In this document: positions 19,391 through 28,629 of the stretch, piece after piece
Layout: every line of letters begins with the position of its first letter
Numbering within the stretch: position 1 is the first letter of the stretch
NCBI RefSeq assembly: GCF_900489465.1
Contig: NZ_UEFQ01000013.1
Coordinates: 558,001-622,000 of the forward strand
Source of the DNA: Aequorivita sp. CIP111184
GTDB taxonomy: Bacteria > Bacteroidota > Bacteroidia > Flavobacteriales > Flavobacteriaceae
Direction: 5' to 3'
Length of the DNA: 64,000 bases
The notes under the pieces: generated by a model
Told to the model about the DNA's origin: nothing
Database searches by the model: none
What the model saw: only the letters and a program-made list of their open reading frames with translations
Program-made: the position numbers and the translations under genes

Positions 19391-20341
19391 ATGCTTAAAA
19401 TTGCTTTCCACCCCATCTACAAACACCCTCTGCCCAAAGGACACCGTTTTCCTATGTCTAAATATGAGTTGCTTCCACAACAATTGTTGCACGAAGGAAC
19501 CTGCAAAGCCGAAAACTTTTTTGAACCAAAAATGCTTTCCGAAGAAAATATTCTCGCGGTGCACACAAAGGAATATTTTAATAGTTTACTGAATCTTACT
19601 TTAGATAAAAGTGCAGCACGAAAAATTGGGTTTCCACTTTCCGAGGCGCTTGTACAACGAGGAAGGATTATTTCCCAAGGGACGATTGATTGTTGTGAAT
19701 ATGCATTGAAATATGGCATTGCAATGAACATTGCCGGCGGCACACACCACGCCTATACCGATCACGGGGAAGGATTTTGTTTGTTGAATGATCAAGCGAT
19801 TGCGGCGAAATACCTTTTGATGAAATATGGAACAGTCGATAAAACGGTTCCGCAACAGGTGCGGAACGACAACGTCGTTGTCAACAAAATATTAATAGTG
19901 GATTTGGACGTTCACCAAGGTAACGGCACCGCCAAAATTTTTGAAAATGACGAAAGCGTTTTTACATTTTCTATGCACGGTGCAGGAAATTATCCTTTTG
20001 AAAAAGAAAAAAGTGATTTGGATATTGCCATTCCCGATGGAAGTGGCGATGCAATTTATCTTCAAAAATTAAAAGAAACTTTACCAAAGTTGATTGAAGA
20101 ACAGAAACCCGATTTCATATTTTATTTAAGTGGAGTAGATATTTTGGAAACCGACAAATTAGGTAGACTTAATTGTACTGTAGAAGGTTGCAAAGAACGG
20201 GATCGATTTGTTTTGCAACTATGCAAAGATTTGAAAATTCCGGTTGCAGTGAGTATGGGAGGTGGTTATTCGCCAGAAATAAAGATTATAATTGAGGCAC
20301 ACGCTAATACTTTTAGATTGGCAAAGGAGATTTATTTTTAA
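19391..20341 (+). CDS. Histone deacetylase-like amidohydrolase
   Basis: A 316-residue arginase/deacetylase-fold enzyme. The key elements are GGTHHAYTDHGEGFC (active-site His pair, about 117-131), VDLDVHQGNGTA with zinc ligands Asp and His, the third metal Asp in YLSGVDILETD, and VSMGGGYS near the end. Bacterial members deacetylate acetylpolyamines, acetoin-related or small acetyl substrates; the true substrate is not known. Just before the VDLDVHQ strand there is an extra loop (about residues 150-165) encoded by two adjacent palindromes, which looks like an in-frame insertion. Two bases separate its stop from the next small gene. Confidence 0.88.
   Translation: MLKIAFHPIYKHPLPKGHRFPMSKYELLPQQLLHEGTCKAENFFEPKMLSEENILAVHTKEYFNSLLNLTLDKSAARKIGFPLSEALVQRGRIISQGTIDCCEYALKYGIAMNIAGGTHHAYTDHGEGFCLLNDQAIAAKYLLMKYGTVDKTVPQQVRNDNVVVNKILIVDLDVHQGNGTAKIFENDESVFTFSMHGAGNYPFEKEKSDLDIAIPDGSGDAIYLQKLKETLPKLIEEQKPDFIFYLSGVDILETDKLGRLNCTVEGCKERDRFVLQLCKDLKIPVAVSMGGGYSPEIKIIIEAHANTFRLAKEIYF
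19847..19882. repeat. Double palindrome inside the HDAC-like gene
   Basis: GTTCCGCA-acagg-TGCGGAAC (19847-19867) is followed directly by GACAAC-gtc-GTTGTC (19868-19882). Both arms are perfect. The 36 bases are exactly twelve codons long (the reading frame is kept) and encode a Gln/Arg/Asn/Val loop before the metal-binding strand. Confidence 0.65.
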
Positions 20342-20343
20342 AA

Positions 20344-20538
20344 ATGTCAAAAAAGGAAAAATCTATCCTCTCTAAAGCTTCTCCAAGTAAGCTAAAAAAA
20401 GGGTTGAAGGAAGAATGCTGCAAAAAGTACCTCAAAAAGGGGGAACACAAACGATGTAAGCGTTGCCCTTGTTTTGATATGAGCAAAGCAAATCGATTAG
20501 AACGTTTTAATTTTTTAGAATTAAATTTAGAATTCTAA
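20344..20538 (+). CDS. Small Lys/Cys-rich protein, unknown
   Basis: A 64-residue basic protein with a cluster of four to five cysteines in the middle (EECCKKYLKKGEHKRCKRCPCFDM). The spacing CC-x11-C-x2-C-x-C could bind a metal ion such as zinc, but no known family is recognised from memory. It begins two bases after the stop of the HDAC-like gene, so it is probably co-translated with it. No signal peptide or membrane segment. Confidence 0.6.
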   Translation: MSKKEKSILSKASPSKLKKGLKEECCKKYLKKGEHKRCKRCPCFDMSKANRLERFNFLELNLEF

Positions 20539-20546
20539 ATTTGAAA

Positions 20547-22626
20547 TCACAAATACAGCCCAAGTTTTATCTTCCAATATGGAATTTTTTCTTCAAAATA
20601 TTCGAAGTACGGTTTTAATGCTTCTGGATCTGCAAGTGTCTTTTGAGCTTTTTTTATTTGTTGAATTTCTTCAGAAGTAATGAATTCTGAAAAGTTAAAT
20701 TCACTTCCTAATTGATGCATTTTTATGAAGTGCCCATAAACAGAATCTTCCGAAAGTCCGCGTTGCTCAGCGATTTCTAACGGAGAAAGATTATCTGCAG
20801 TAAACATTTTGTAACTGCGTTCGTGGGTTGGCAAATCACTTTCCGTACTGTCCAAATGCCGATTGATGACTTTTAGAAAATCATCTGCATACTTTTCTAG
20901 TTTTGCTTCTCCAACTCCGGAAATTTCTGCAAAATCTTCACGGTTGCGTGGCTTCTTGTATTCCATATCTTCTAACGCTGCGTCGCTGAACACGATATAA
21001 GCAGGCATACCAGCTTCCTGTGCTAATTTTATGCGAAGTGTTTTCAACTTTTCAAAAAGATCAGCGCGTTTTCGAGGCGTTTTTTCTGTTTTTACTTTTT
21101 CTACTTCTTGAATTACGTTTGCCAACCGAACTTTTTTACCCTCGTACAAAACTTTTTTTGCGAAAGGAGTAAGCAACAAGCGCCCGTTTTCGTGAAAATA
21201 GATTTGTAAAACTCCTTGATTTAGAAGCTGGATAATATATTGCTGCAAATCCCGCCACGAAATGTCTTTTGCAGCTCCGAAAGTTTTTATATTTTGATAA
21301 CCTTTGTCGTACACTTGAGCATTTTGTGATCCGCGAAGTACGTCCAAAACCATTCCTAATGCTTCTTGTTCCTGCAATCTCGCCACCGCGGAACATACTT
21401 TTTGGGCGATAAGCGTACCGTCAAAATATTTTGGTGGGGTTTTGCAGATATCGCAATTCCCGCAATCTTCTGTAATATGTTCTCCAAAATAGCCCAATAG
21501 GGCCTTTCTTCTGCAGCTTAAGGCTTCTGCAAATTGCTGTATTCTTTCAAGTTTCGCCAGCTGATAAGCTTCGGTTGCAGTTCCTTCAGCAAACTTCCGG
21601 AGCATAATAACATCTGCGAAACTGTAAAAAAGAATTGTATGAGAAGCCAAACCATCTCTTCCGCTACGACCAATCTCCTGATAATAACCTTCAATGTTTT
21701 TTGGCATATTATAATGAATTACCCAGCGCACGTTGCTTTTGTCGATCCCCATTCCAAAGGCTATTGTCGCAACAATAATTGGCGTTCGGTCATTCAAAAA
21801 GTTATCTTGTATAGTATTTCTCTCTTCAGCCGTAAGTCCGGCGTGGTAAGCTTCAGCCTCATGGCCTTTGGACTTGAGTGTTGCGGCTAGTTTTTCGGTG
21901 CTCTTTCTGCTTAAGCAATAAATAATACCACTTTGCCTGCCTCGTCTGGCAATGAAATTTAAAATCTGCTTATTGCGATTTTGTCCAGATCTAACATCTA
22001 AATATAGATTTGGTCTATCAAAGGAAGCTATAAATGTTTTTGCATTCGGAATTGCAAGCTGCGTTGCAATGTCTTCCCGCGTAGGTTTATCTGCAGTAGC
22101 GGTAAGCGCTATCAATGGAACGTGTGGAAATTGTTCTTTTAAACTTTTTAGTTGCGTATAAGCTGGGCGAAAATCGTGGCCCCAACTGGAAATACAATGA
22201 GCTTCGTCAACGGCGAATAGACTTATTTTTATTGAATTCAAAATAAAATTCAATAGAGGAAGGCTTTCGGGGGGCTACATATAATAATTTTAAATTTTCA
22301 TTTTGCAGATCTTTTAAAACTTGTTGCTGCTCTTCGTAAGGTTGTGAACTGTTGAAAAAGGTAGCTGAAATTCCATTGGCTTTTAATGCATCCACTTGAT
22401 CTTTCATCAAAGCAATTAGTGGAGAAACAATAATTGCAGTTCCTTCCATAGCCAATGCGGGCAATTGAAAGCACAACGATTTCCCGCCGCCTGTGGGCAT
22501 AATTGCGATGGTGTCTTTTTGATCTAATATATTATTTATGATTTCTTCCTGATTTGGTAGAAATTTCTCGTAACCGAAATGCGTTTTGAGCAAATCGAAT
22601 ATGTTTAATTGAGTAGTTGTATCCAT
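20547..22626 (-). pseudogene. recQ: ATP-dependent DNA helicase RecQ, frameshifted
   Basis: Two overlapping reading frames together make one RecQ. The first, from the ATG at 22626, holds FGYEKFLPNQEEII, Walker A (MPTGGGKS) and SPLIALMKDQ and then loses homology after LLYVAP. The second frame continues with [30 protein letters not shown], the DEAH box, motif VI ([10 protein letters not shown]), the zinc-binding RQC Cys cluster (CRRK...CGNCDIC), an HRDC domain (about residues 500-580) and a C-terminal helical domain. The shift happens at a run of six C (plus strand G, 22269-22274); removing one base restores [12 protein letters not shown] and gives a 692-residue protein of normal length. It is either a real mutation or a homopolymer sequencing error. 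Confidence 0.9.
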
Positions 22627-22656
22627 TGCTGTAAAAATAAAGATTTCAAATTTAAA

Positions 22657-22684
22657 AAGCCTCCCGAATTTAATCGGGAGGCTT
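22657..22684 (-). terminator. Intrinsic terminator of ssb
   Basis: AAGCCTCCCG at 22657-22666 pairs perfectly with CGGGAGGCTT at 22675-22684. On the minus strand the hairpin is followed by a T-rich run. It lies 16 bases after the ssb stop and before recQ. Confidence 0.8.
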
Positions 22685-22699
22685 GGTTGGCCAGTCGTT

Positions 22700-23035
22700 T
22701 TATTTACTCCCCAGCATGACTAGCTCGTTGCAAAATACTTCAGTAATATAATGTTTATTGCCCTCCTTATCATCCCACGACCTATTCGTAAGCTTTCCTT
22801 CTATTACGATCTCCTGACCTTTGGTCACATAATTTTCGACCACCTTAACGAGTCCACCTTTTACAACTACGTTGTGCCAATAGGTGCGTTCTACTTTTTG
22901 ACCCTCTTTGTCTTTGTAACTGTCATCTGTGGCCATTGAGAATTTGGCCATTTTATTGCCATCGGCAAAAGTTACGATTTCTGGGTCTTGGCCCAATCTT
23001 CCAATCAACTGTACTTTGTTTCTAAGTGCGTTCAT
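22700..23035 (-). CDS. ssb: Single-stranded DNA-binding protein
   Basis: A 111-residue OB-fold protein with the SSB signature (MNALRNKVQLIGRLGQDPEI, then EGKLTNRSWDDKEGNKHYITEV). It lacks the long acidic C-terminal tail of the main replication SSB (it ends FCNELVMLGSK), so it may be a secondary SSB. Binding of ssDNA and partner proteins is the expected role. It lies upstream of recQ on the same strand but is separated from it by a strong terminator. Confidence 0.93.
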   Translation of the reverse strand: MNALRNKVQLIGRLGQDPEIVTFADGNKMAKFSMATDDSYKDKEGQKVERTYWHNVVVKGGLVKVVENYVTKGQEIVIEGKLTNRSWDDKEGNKHYITEVFCNELVMLGSK

Positions 23036-23095
23036 GATTTCTAAATTTTAATGTTAAACAATTGATACTATCGAAGTTATTTTTATTCGACAGGA

Positions 23096-23103
23096 CAAAC
23101 TTA
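23096..23103 (-). promoter_or_regulatory. Candidate -7 element of ssb
   Basis: On the minus strand the sequence reads TAAGTTTG, matching TAnnTTTG, about 60 bases before the ssb start. No convincing -33 TTTG is visible. Confidence 0.35.
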
Positions 23104-23299
23104 CATTGGCTTCTAAATTTTAGTTGGTTGTTACGTATTTACTATCGTTTATAGTTGTTTGTAAGCGTTTGAAAACATATCTTATTTTAAGAAAATCCAA
23201 TGTTTATAGTATTCGGAGCTCTTTTCAGAATTTCGAAAAACATCAAAAAAAAATCCTGGAATGTCCAGAATTTATTCTTCAAATGTGTATTTATTTTGA

Positions 23300-24127
23300 T
23301 TAGGAAACGATAAAGATACCGCCAATAGCAAGAACTTCGTTCATAGTCAAAGGTTCATCGAAAGCCTCAGTAACGGCATCGTCGCCACCTACGGAACCGA
23401 ACAACCCGCTTAAGTTTACACCACCCTGAACGAGATTACTCTCCGGAGTTTCACCTCCATAAATGGGAGCAAAAGCTGATGGCAAAGTATTTTGAGATCT
23501 AGTAATCCAGCCCTTTTCTCCGCGCATTCTTCTTACCTGTGCCGCATGGCGCGCTTCAACAGAGTGAATCTGCAAAGCGTAGGTCAATAAGGTATCGTCA
23601 TTGGCCAATGCTCCAGCCTGCCCTTTATAAGCACGAACTCCCGTGTCTTCAAACCCTTGTGCAAGCGCCATAAAGGTTGGGTAATCATTAAAGGGGTCAA
23701 GGTTTAATCCACCAGGTGCTCCAGTGAAATCGAACTCTGGTTTTAGATCACCATCTTGTAAACCCAGTGCCGCAAGTAGAAAATCTACGTGTGCATCCTC
23801 ATGTCTGGAAATAGTAGAAAATACGGTTTCATCCTCTGATGGAATAACCCCACTATCTAAGCCCAATTGGTAAAATTCGCGTTCCAAATATTCTAAGGTT
23901 AGTGCAAATTTTAGTACATCCTCGTTGGAAGCCATTTTGTTTCCAAAACCCATAGCAAGAGTAGCAGCTTTAGTTTTGGAGCTCGTTGCGGCCAAAGCAA
24001 AAGGTATTGATGCCAAGGCAACATTTTTCCCTACATTTTTAAATTGTTGAAATGAATCCCTTCTAGAGCTCTTCTCTTTTAAAAGCTTATCGTCTGAAAG
24101 AATATCTAATATTTTTATAAAATTCAT
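23300..24127 (-). CDS. Ferritin-like domain protein (second of pair)
   Basis: A 275-residue ferritin-like protein. Iron-site type motifs are in order LEYLEREFYQLG, HEDAHVDFL, FEDTGVRAYKGQ and VEARHAAQVRRM, the same four as in the upstream neighbour. The N terminus (NFIKILDILSDDKLLKEK) has no classical signal peptide, though a hydrophobic stretch follows at about residues 34-50. The family covers desiccation-related and periplasmic ferritin-like proteins of unsettled function. It follows its paralogue with a 31-base gap, so they likely form an operon. Confidence 0.8.
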   Translation of the reverse strand: MNFIKILDILSDDKLLKEKSSRRDSFQQFKNVGKNVALASIPFALAATSSKTKAATLAMGFGNKMASNEDVLKFALTLEYLEREFYQLGLDSGVIPSEDETVFSTISRHEDAHVDFLLAALGLQDGDLKPEFDFTGAPGGLNLDPFNDYPTFMALAQGFEDTGVRAYKGQAGALANDDTLLTYALQIHSVEARHAAQVRRMRGEKGWITRSQNTLPSAFAPIYGGETPESNLVQGGVNLSGLFGSVGGDDAVTEAFDEPLTMNEVLAIGGIFIVS

Positions 24128-24158
24128 AATATTATGTTTTTAAGATTGATAGTTAATT

Positions 24159-24923
24159 TTAGAAATTCGGTAAGTTAAATGCTGTGAATTCAGTTTTCAA
24201 GAATCCGGTTGCTATAACCTCATTTAACACTGTCTTTGGAGCTGCTGCTTGATCAAAAGCAGGAGCGGTTCCGCCTAGACCTATTAAAATATCATCACCG
24301 GCAAAATCCATTGAACCTGGATTTATTAAATCTCTAATTGCGGACGCATGTCTTGCTTCCACAGAGACTATTTTTCCTGCTAATAATAAGTATGTCTGAC
24401 CTGCAGCATTACTAACATCAATTAACTGTCCTGCGCCATTATAGGCTCTAACACCAGTATCTTCCAATACCTGTGAGAGTCCGAGAACGGCATCCCTACT
24501 GCTGAAATCAACTGAAGAGAAATCAAATTCCAAATCTGGAAGAACCATACTTTGGTCCACAGCTGCACTAATGGCAGTTTTGAAGAAATCTCTATGGATT
24601 ACCTCGTGATTATAAATATCCTTGAATAAGGTTTTTTCTCTGGAAGGTGCACCAGCATAATAGCTACCTTGTATAACCTTTGTATAAAATGCTGCCTCTA
24701 ATTGTTCTAAGGCATATGCATAATTTAAGATTCCTAGATTTCCACCTCCTAAATCAAATTGATCTGGTGGGGTTTCGAGCGTCATAACTTCATCATCGTC
24801 GCTACACCCAGTCATAAAAAATAAGCCGGTACCTACTAAGGCTGCTCCGCTAAGCTTCAAAAATCTCCTGCGATCATTTTGGGTTGTTGGGAACTCTTTT
24901 TCAATTTTGTTTTTCATAATCAT
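24159..24923 (-). CDS. Tat-exported ferritin-like lipoprotein (first of pair)
   Basis: A 254-residue protein. The N terminus holds a Tat-like twin-arginine stretch (NDRRRFLKLSGAALVG) and a lipobox (FFMTGC), so it is likely exported folded and anchored as a lipoprotein. The ferritin-like body has LEQLEAAFYTKV, HEVIHRDFF, LEDTGVRAYNGA and VEARHASAIRDL. Tat export would suit a protein that picks up metal in the cytoplasm, but this is inference. It is the first gene of a two-gene operon with its cytoplasmic-start paralogue. Confidence 0.82.
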   Translation of the reverse strand: MIMKNKIEKEFPTTQNDRRRFLKLSGAALVGTGLFFMTGCSDDDEVMTLETPPDQFDLGGGNLGILNYAYALEQLEAAFYTKVIQGSYYAGAPSREKTLFKDIYNHEVIHRDFFKTAISAAVDQSMVLPDLEFDFSSVDFSSRDAVLGLSQVLEDTGVRAYNGAGQLIDVSNAAGQTYLLLAGKIVSVEARHASAIRDLINPGSMDFAGDDILIGLGGTAPAFDQAAAPKTVLNEVIATGFLKTEFTAFNLPNF

Positions 24924-24991
24924 GTTTGTTTTGGTTAATGTTTTAAATTTACGTAGTAATCACACCTTTGGTTTTAATATTAAGGTTAAAT

Positions 24992-25011
24992 GTTTACCAA
25001 CGGTTTACCAA
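24992..25011. promoter_or_regulatory. Direct repeat upstream of the ferritin-like operon
   Basis: GTTTACCAA occurs at 24992-25000 and 25003-25011, an 11-base step, about 70-90 bases upstream of the ferritin-like operon start at 24923 and also upstream of the divergent TMEM175-like gene. It may be a shared operator; no factor is assigned. Confidence 0.4.
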
Positions 25012-25093
25012 AAAGAGTTAAATAACGCAAAAATGGTAGGTTATAGTGGCTGGAAGTATGAATTCAATAATGTAAGAGAGCTAAGTTATCAGT

Positions 25094-25675
25094 ATGAACA
25101 GCAACAGACTTGAAGCATTCAGCGATGGTGTTCTCGCCATAATAATCACTATAATGGTCTTAGAACTAAAGGTGCCGGAAGGAACAGATTTAGCCGCACT
25201 AAAATCCGTGTTGCCTGTATTCTTGAGTTATATACTTAGTTTTATTTATGTAGGTATTTACTGGAACAACCACCACCATATGATGCATGCCGTACAAAAA
25301 ATTAATGGTGGAATTCTATGGGCCAATCTTCATTTGTTGTTTTGGCTTTCCTTAATCCCTTTTGTTACGGGCTGGATTGGTGAAAATCATTTTTCCGAAT
25401 TGCCAATGGCTCTTTACGGAGCTGTGCTATTGATGGCCGCAATTGCCTTTTTTATTCTTCAGAATAGAATTTTGGCGGTGCAGGGAAAAGATTCTCTATT
25501 GGCGAAGGCATTGGGAAATGATTTGAAAGGAAAAGCATCTCCAATAATTTATGTCGTTGCTATTATTGCCTCTTTTTATAGTCCGTGGATTGCCGGAGCA
25601 CTATATATTTGTGTAGCTTTAATATGGTTGATTCCCGATAGACGGATTGAGATTATTTTTAGGGAAAAAGTATAA
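25094..25675 (+). CDS. TMEM175-like potassium channel protein
   Basis: A 193-residue membrane protein of the TMEM175 (DUF1211) family. The diagnostic start RLEAFSDGVLAIIITIMVLEL contains the FSDG motif whose isoleucines form the selectivity filter in characterised bacterial members. About six hydrophobic helices are seen in total. Family members conduct potassium. Its stop codon lies directly against the end of the convergent CBS gene with no gap. It is divergent from the ferritin-like operon. Confidence 0.85.
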   Translation: MNSNRLEAFSDGVLAIIITIMVLELKVPEGTDLAALKSVLPVFLSYILSFIYVGIYWNNHHHMMHAVQKINGGILWANLHLLFWLSLIPFVTGWIGENHFSELPMALYGAVLLMAAIAFFILQNRILAVQGKDSLLAKALGNDLKGKASPIIYVVAIIASFYSPWIAGALYICVALIWLIPDRRIEIIFREKV

Positions 25676-26137
25676 CTACCAAGATTGTCCTTTTAATTCC
25701 ATAGCTGCCCTTAGCACATCACGCTGGCTTATCTGGCCAACTAGCTTTCCATTTTCTATTATCGGAAAACGTCGGTGCTTTGATTCCAAAAATTTACTGG
25801 CTGCATCCAGTACGTTCATTTCACCATCAATGGTATCAACGTTTTTAATCATATGTAGTTCAACTTTCACGTCTTCCATTGGGTGGTTGTGGTAGCGACA
25901 GTCACTCAGTTGTTTCATACAATCGCCTTCGGAAATGATACCGACCAATTCATTTTTATCGTTAACAACTGGGCCGCCAGAAATTCTTTTCTTTAAAAGA
26001 ATTTCTATTACTTCTAGCACAGATTGGTCTGGTTTGAAGGTCGTGAGATTTCGAGTCATATAATCGGAAACCTTTATTTTTTCCGAAGAACCTTTTTGGG
26101 GCTTAGCCCTTCTGCCAATAAAACTTTTAATTCCCAT
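25676..26137 (-). CDS. CBS domain pair protein
   Basis: A 153-residue protein consisting of two CBS domains (about residues 26-80 and 95-150: VSDYMTRNLTTFKPDQSVLE, then HMIKNVDTIDGEMNVLDAAS). Each ends with the typical IISEGDCM and QISQRDVL pattern. Such pairs (Bateman modules) bind adenosine nucleotides and usually act as regulators of a partner. No partner is fused. It is convergent with the TMEM175-like gene, with abutting stop codons and no terminator room between them. Confidence 0.85.
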   Translation of the reverse strand: MGIKSFIGRRAKPQKGSSEKIKVSDYMTRNLTTFKPDQSVLEVIEILLKKRISGGPVVNDKNELVGIISEGDCMKQLSDCRYHNHPMEDVKVELHMIKNVDTIDGEMNVLDAASKFLESKHRRFPIIENGKLVGQISQRDVLRAAMELKGQSW

Positions 26138-26259
26138 AGTATCAAATTTTTGCGAACTTCTAATATAGTCAATTTTATCAAACTGCAGAAATGAATATAT
26201 ATGGATGAAAAAACGCTTCAGATTAAAATTGTATTTTTAACAACCTAAACTTCCCAACC

Positions 26260-28629
26260 ATGAAAAAACTTGGTGCCATCCTTTCACTACTGCTCATTAT
26301 TGCATTGGTCTTTTACAGTTTTTATGGATTGACACCACATTACGATGTAGACGAGCCTGTTTCGGCAACTGAATTTTCTGTAGATAAAGCTTTGCAGCCA
26401 TTGAGCGAAATTTCAAAAAAACCACATTATTTAGGTTCTAAAGGCCACGAAGAAGTTCGTGAATTTTTAATTTCTGAATTGCAAAAACTTGGTCTCGATC
26501 CGCACATTCAAGAAGGGTTTAGCCTCAACCCAGAATCAAAAACACTTGATAAACCCATAAATATTGTTGCACGAATAAAAGGTTCAGAAGATGGAAAAGC
26601 ACTGTTGCTACTTACGCATTACGATAGTGCTCTTGTTCCTTCTTTTGGAGCTAGCGATGCTGGAAGTGGCTTGGTTACTATTTTGGAAAGCGTTCGTGCC
26701 TATCTCGCTTCGGGTGAAAAACCGAAAAACGACATTATAATTCTTTTTTCAGATGCTGAAGAAATTGGGCTGGACGGAGCCAAACTTTTCGTAAACGAAC
26801 ATCCTTGGTCAAAAAACGTAGGTTTAGTGCTCAATTTTGAAGCACGAGGTAGTAGCGGCCCAAGCAATATGATTTTGGAAACCAACGGCGGTAATTCAAA
26901 CTTGGTTAAGGAATTTATACAAGCAAATCCCGATTATCCCGTCGCATCTTCTTTAATGTACAGTGTTTACAAAATGCTCCCGAATGATACCGATTCTACT
27001 ATTTTTAGGGAAGACGGCGATATTGATAGTTTTTTCTTCGCTTTTATTGATAGTCATTTTAATTATCATACCGCTAATGATACTTTTCAGAATTTAAGTA
27101 GAAATAGCCTTGCTCACCAAGGTAGTTATCTGCTTCCGCTTATTCATTATTTTGCCAATGCTGATCTTTCAAAGATGAAGTCGGAAACGGATGATGTATA
27201 CGTAAATCTTCCTTTGGTAAAAATGATAAGCTATCCTTTTTCGTGGATTTTACCAATGCTTATTTTAGCAACTTTACTGTTTTTGTTTCTAATTTTTTAC
27301 GGACTTTACAGAAGAAAACTTAACGGAAAAGCAATGGCTCTTGGCTTTGTTCCTTTTTTGCTTTCTCTAATTTTTTGCGGACTTATTGGTTTATTTGGTT
27401 GGAAATTAATCTTGTCGCTTTACCCACAATACTCCGAAATCCAGCAAGGTTTTACCTATAATGGACATTGGTACATTGCGTTTTTTGTCTTTCTTTCATT
27501 AGCAATTACGTTTGCCATTTATAAAAGATTCACCAAAAAATTCAACGAGCCTTCATTTTATATTGCTCCGCTATTGTTTTGGTTATTTATAAACGTAGCA
27601 GTATTTATTATTCTTAAAGGTGCCGCCTTCTTTATTATTCCTGTGTTTTTTGGATTGTTGTCTTTTTTTGTAATGCTTCGGCAGGAACGTGCCAGTCTTT
27701 TGGCAATGGCGCTTTTGGCAGCTCCCGCACTGTTTATTTTTGCGCCACTCATTCAATTTTTCCCAGTTGGTTTGGGCTTAAAAATGCTTGTGATTAGTTG
27801 TGTGTTCACTGTTTTGCTTTTTTCGCTCCTTTGGCCAGTTTTTGGGTATTATAAATGGAAAGGAATACTTTCAGTTCTGTGCTTTCTACTTGCGGTATTT
27901 TTCTTTATAAAAGCACATACAAAAAGTGATTTTTCCGAAGAAAGGAAAAAACCAAACAGCCTCGTTTATTATAAAGATACAGATACTAACAAAACCTATT
28001 GGCTCACTTATGACAAAGAAATTGACGAATGGACAAAGCAATATTTTGGTGAAAAACCTGAAAATGCGTCCAAAGTTTTAGGTGAAGCTTCTTATAATAA
28101 ATACGGAACCAATTTCATTTATGCTGCCAAAGCTCCCGAGAAAAATATTCCAGATTTTGAAGTGATTTTGAATGAAGATACTTTGGTTGAAAACCTTCGG
28201 AATGTAAAATTTACAATTGTTCCGAAGCGGAGCGTGAACAAAATAGATTTGTATAGTATTGAAGATACTCGTTTTAAATTTTTGGAATTCAACGGGAAAA
28301 AAGCAAATGGTTTAGATTCTATAAATGATTATCGTGGCACCAAAAATAGTGCGCTCATCAATTATTACGTTTCCGAAAATGATTCCTTGAAAGTTAAATT
28401 TTCAGTAGAAAAAGATGCATCTGTTTCGTTTAAAGTGATGGAATATTCTTTCGATTTAATGGCAAATTCGCAATTCGAAATTGCAAAAAGACCAGATTAT
28501 ACGATGCCAAAACCTTTTGTGGTTACTGATGCAGTAGCAGTTAAGCGCACATTTTCCATTAATTCTTTAAAAAGAAAAGTTATAGATACCTTGCAGCTCA
28601 ATTCCGAAATAATTTTAAACAATGAATAA
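26260..28629 (+). CDS. M28 family membrane metallopeptidase
   Basis: A 789-residue protein: a signal anchor, then a M28-type peptidase domain (about 90-300) and about nine transmembrane helices (about 330-560) before a C-terminal soluble domain. Zinc ligands are visible as LLTHYDSALV (His), GASDAGSG (Asp), FSDAEEIGLDG (Glu-Glu), FEARGS, and HTANDTFQN near 285 (His). The layout resembles ERMP1/Pff1-type membrane aminopeptidases. Its substrate is unknown. It overlaps the following reductase by eight bases, so they are co-translated. Confidence 0.88.
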   Translation: MKKLGAILSLLLIIALVFYSFYGLTPHYDVDEPVSATEFSVDKALQPLSEISKKPHYLGSKGHEEVREFLISELQKLGLDPHIQEGFSLNPESKTLDKPINIVARIKGSEDGKALLLLTHYDSALVPSFGASDAGSGLVTILESVRAYLASGEKPKNDIIILFSDAEEIGLDGAKLFVNEHPWSKNVGLVLNFEARGSSGPSNMILETNGGNSNLVKEFIQANPDYPVASSLMYSVYKMLPNDTDSTIFREDGDIDSFFFAFIDSHFNYHTANDTFQNLSRNSLAHQGSYLLPLIHYFANADLSKMKSETDDVYVNLPLVKMISYPFSWILPMLILATLLFLFLIFYGLYRRKLNGKAMALGFVPFLLSLIFCGLIGLFGWKLILSLYPQYSEIQQGFTYNGHWYIAFFVFLSLAITFAIYKRFTKKFNEPSFYIAPLLFWLFINVAVFIILKGAAFFIIPVFFGLLSFFVMLRQERASLLAMALLAAPALFIFAPLIQFFPVGLGLKMLVISCVFTVLLFSLLWPVFGYYKWKGILSVLCFLLAVFFFIKAHTKSDFSEERKKPNSLVYYKDTDTNKTYWLTYDKEIDEWTKQYFGEKPENASKVLGEASYNKYGTNFIYAAKAPEKNIPDFEVILNEDTLVENLRNVKFTIVPKRSVNKIDLYSIEDTRFKFLEFNGKKANGLDSINDYRGTKNSALINYYVSENDSLKVKFSVEKDASVSFKVMEYSFDLMANSQFEIAKRPDYTMPKPFVVTDAVAVKRTFSINSLKRKVIDTLQLNSEIILNNE

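Noticed and set aside
24907-25113. Frame of 68 codons on the plus strand over the ferritin-like promoter
   Set aside because: Overlaps the start of two genuine genes and shows no family pattern.
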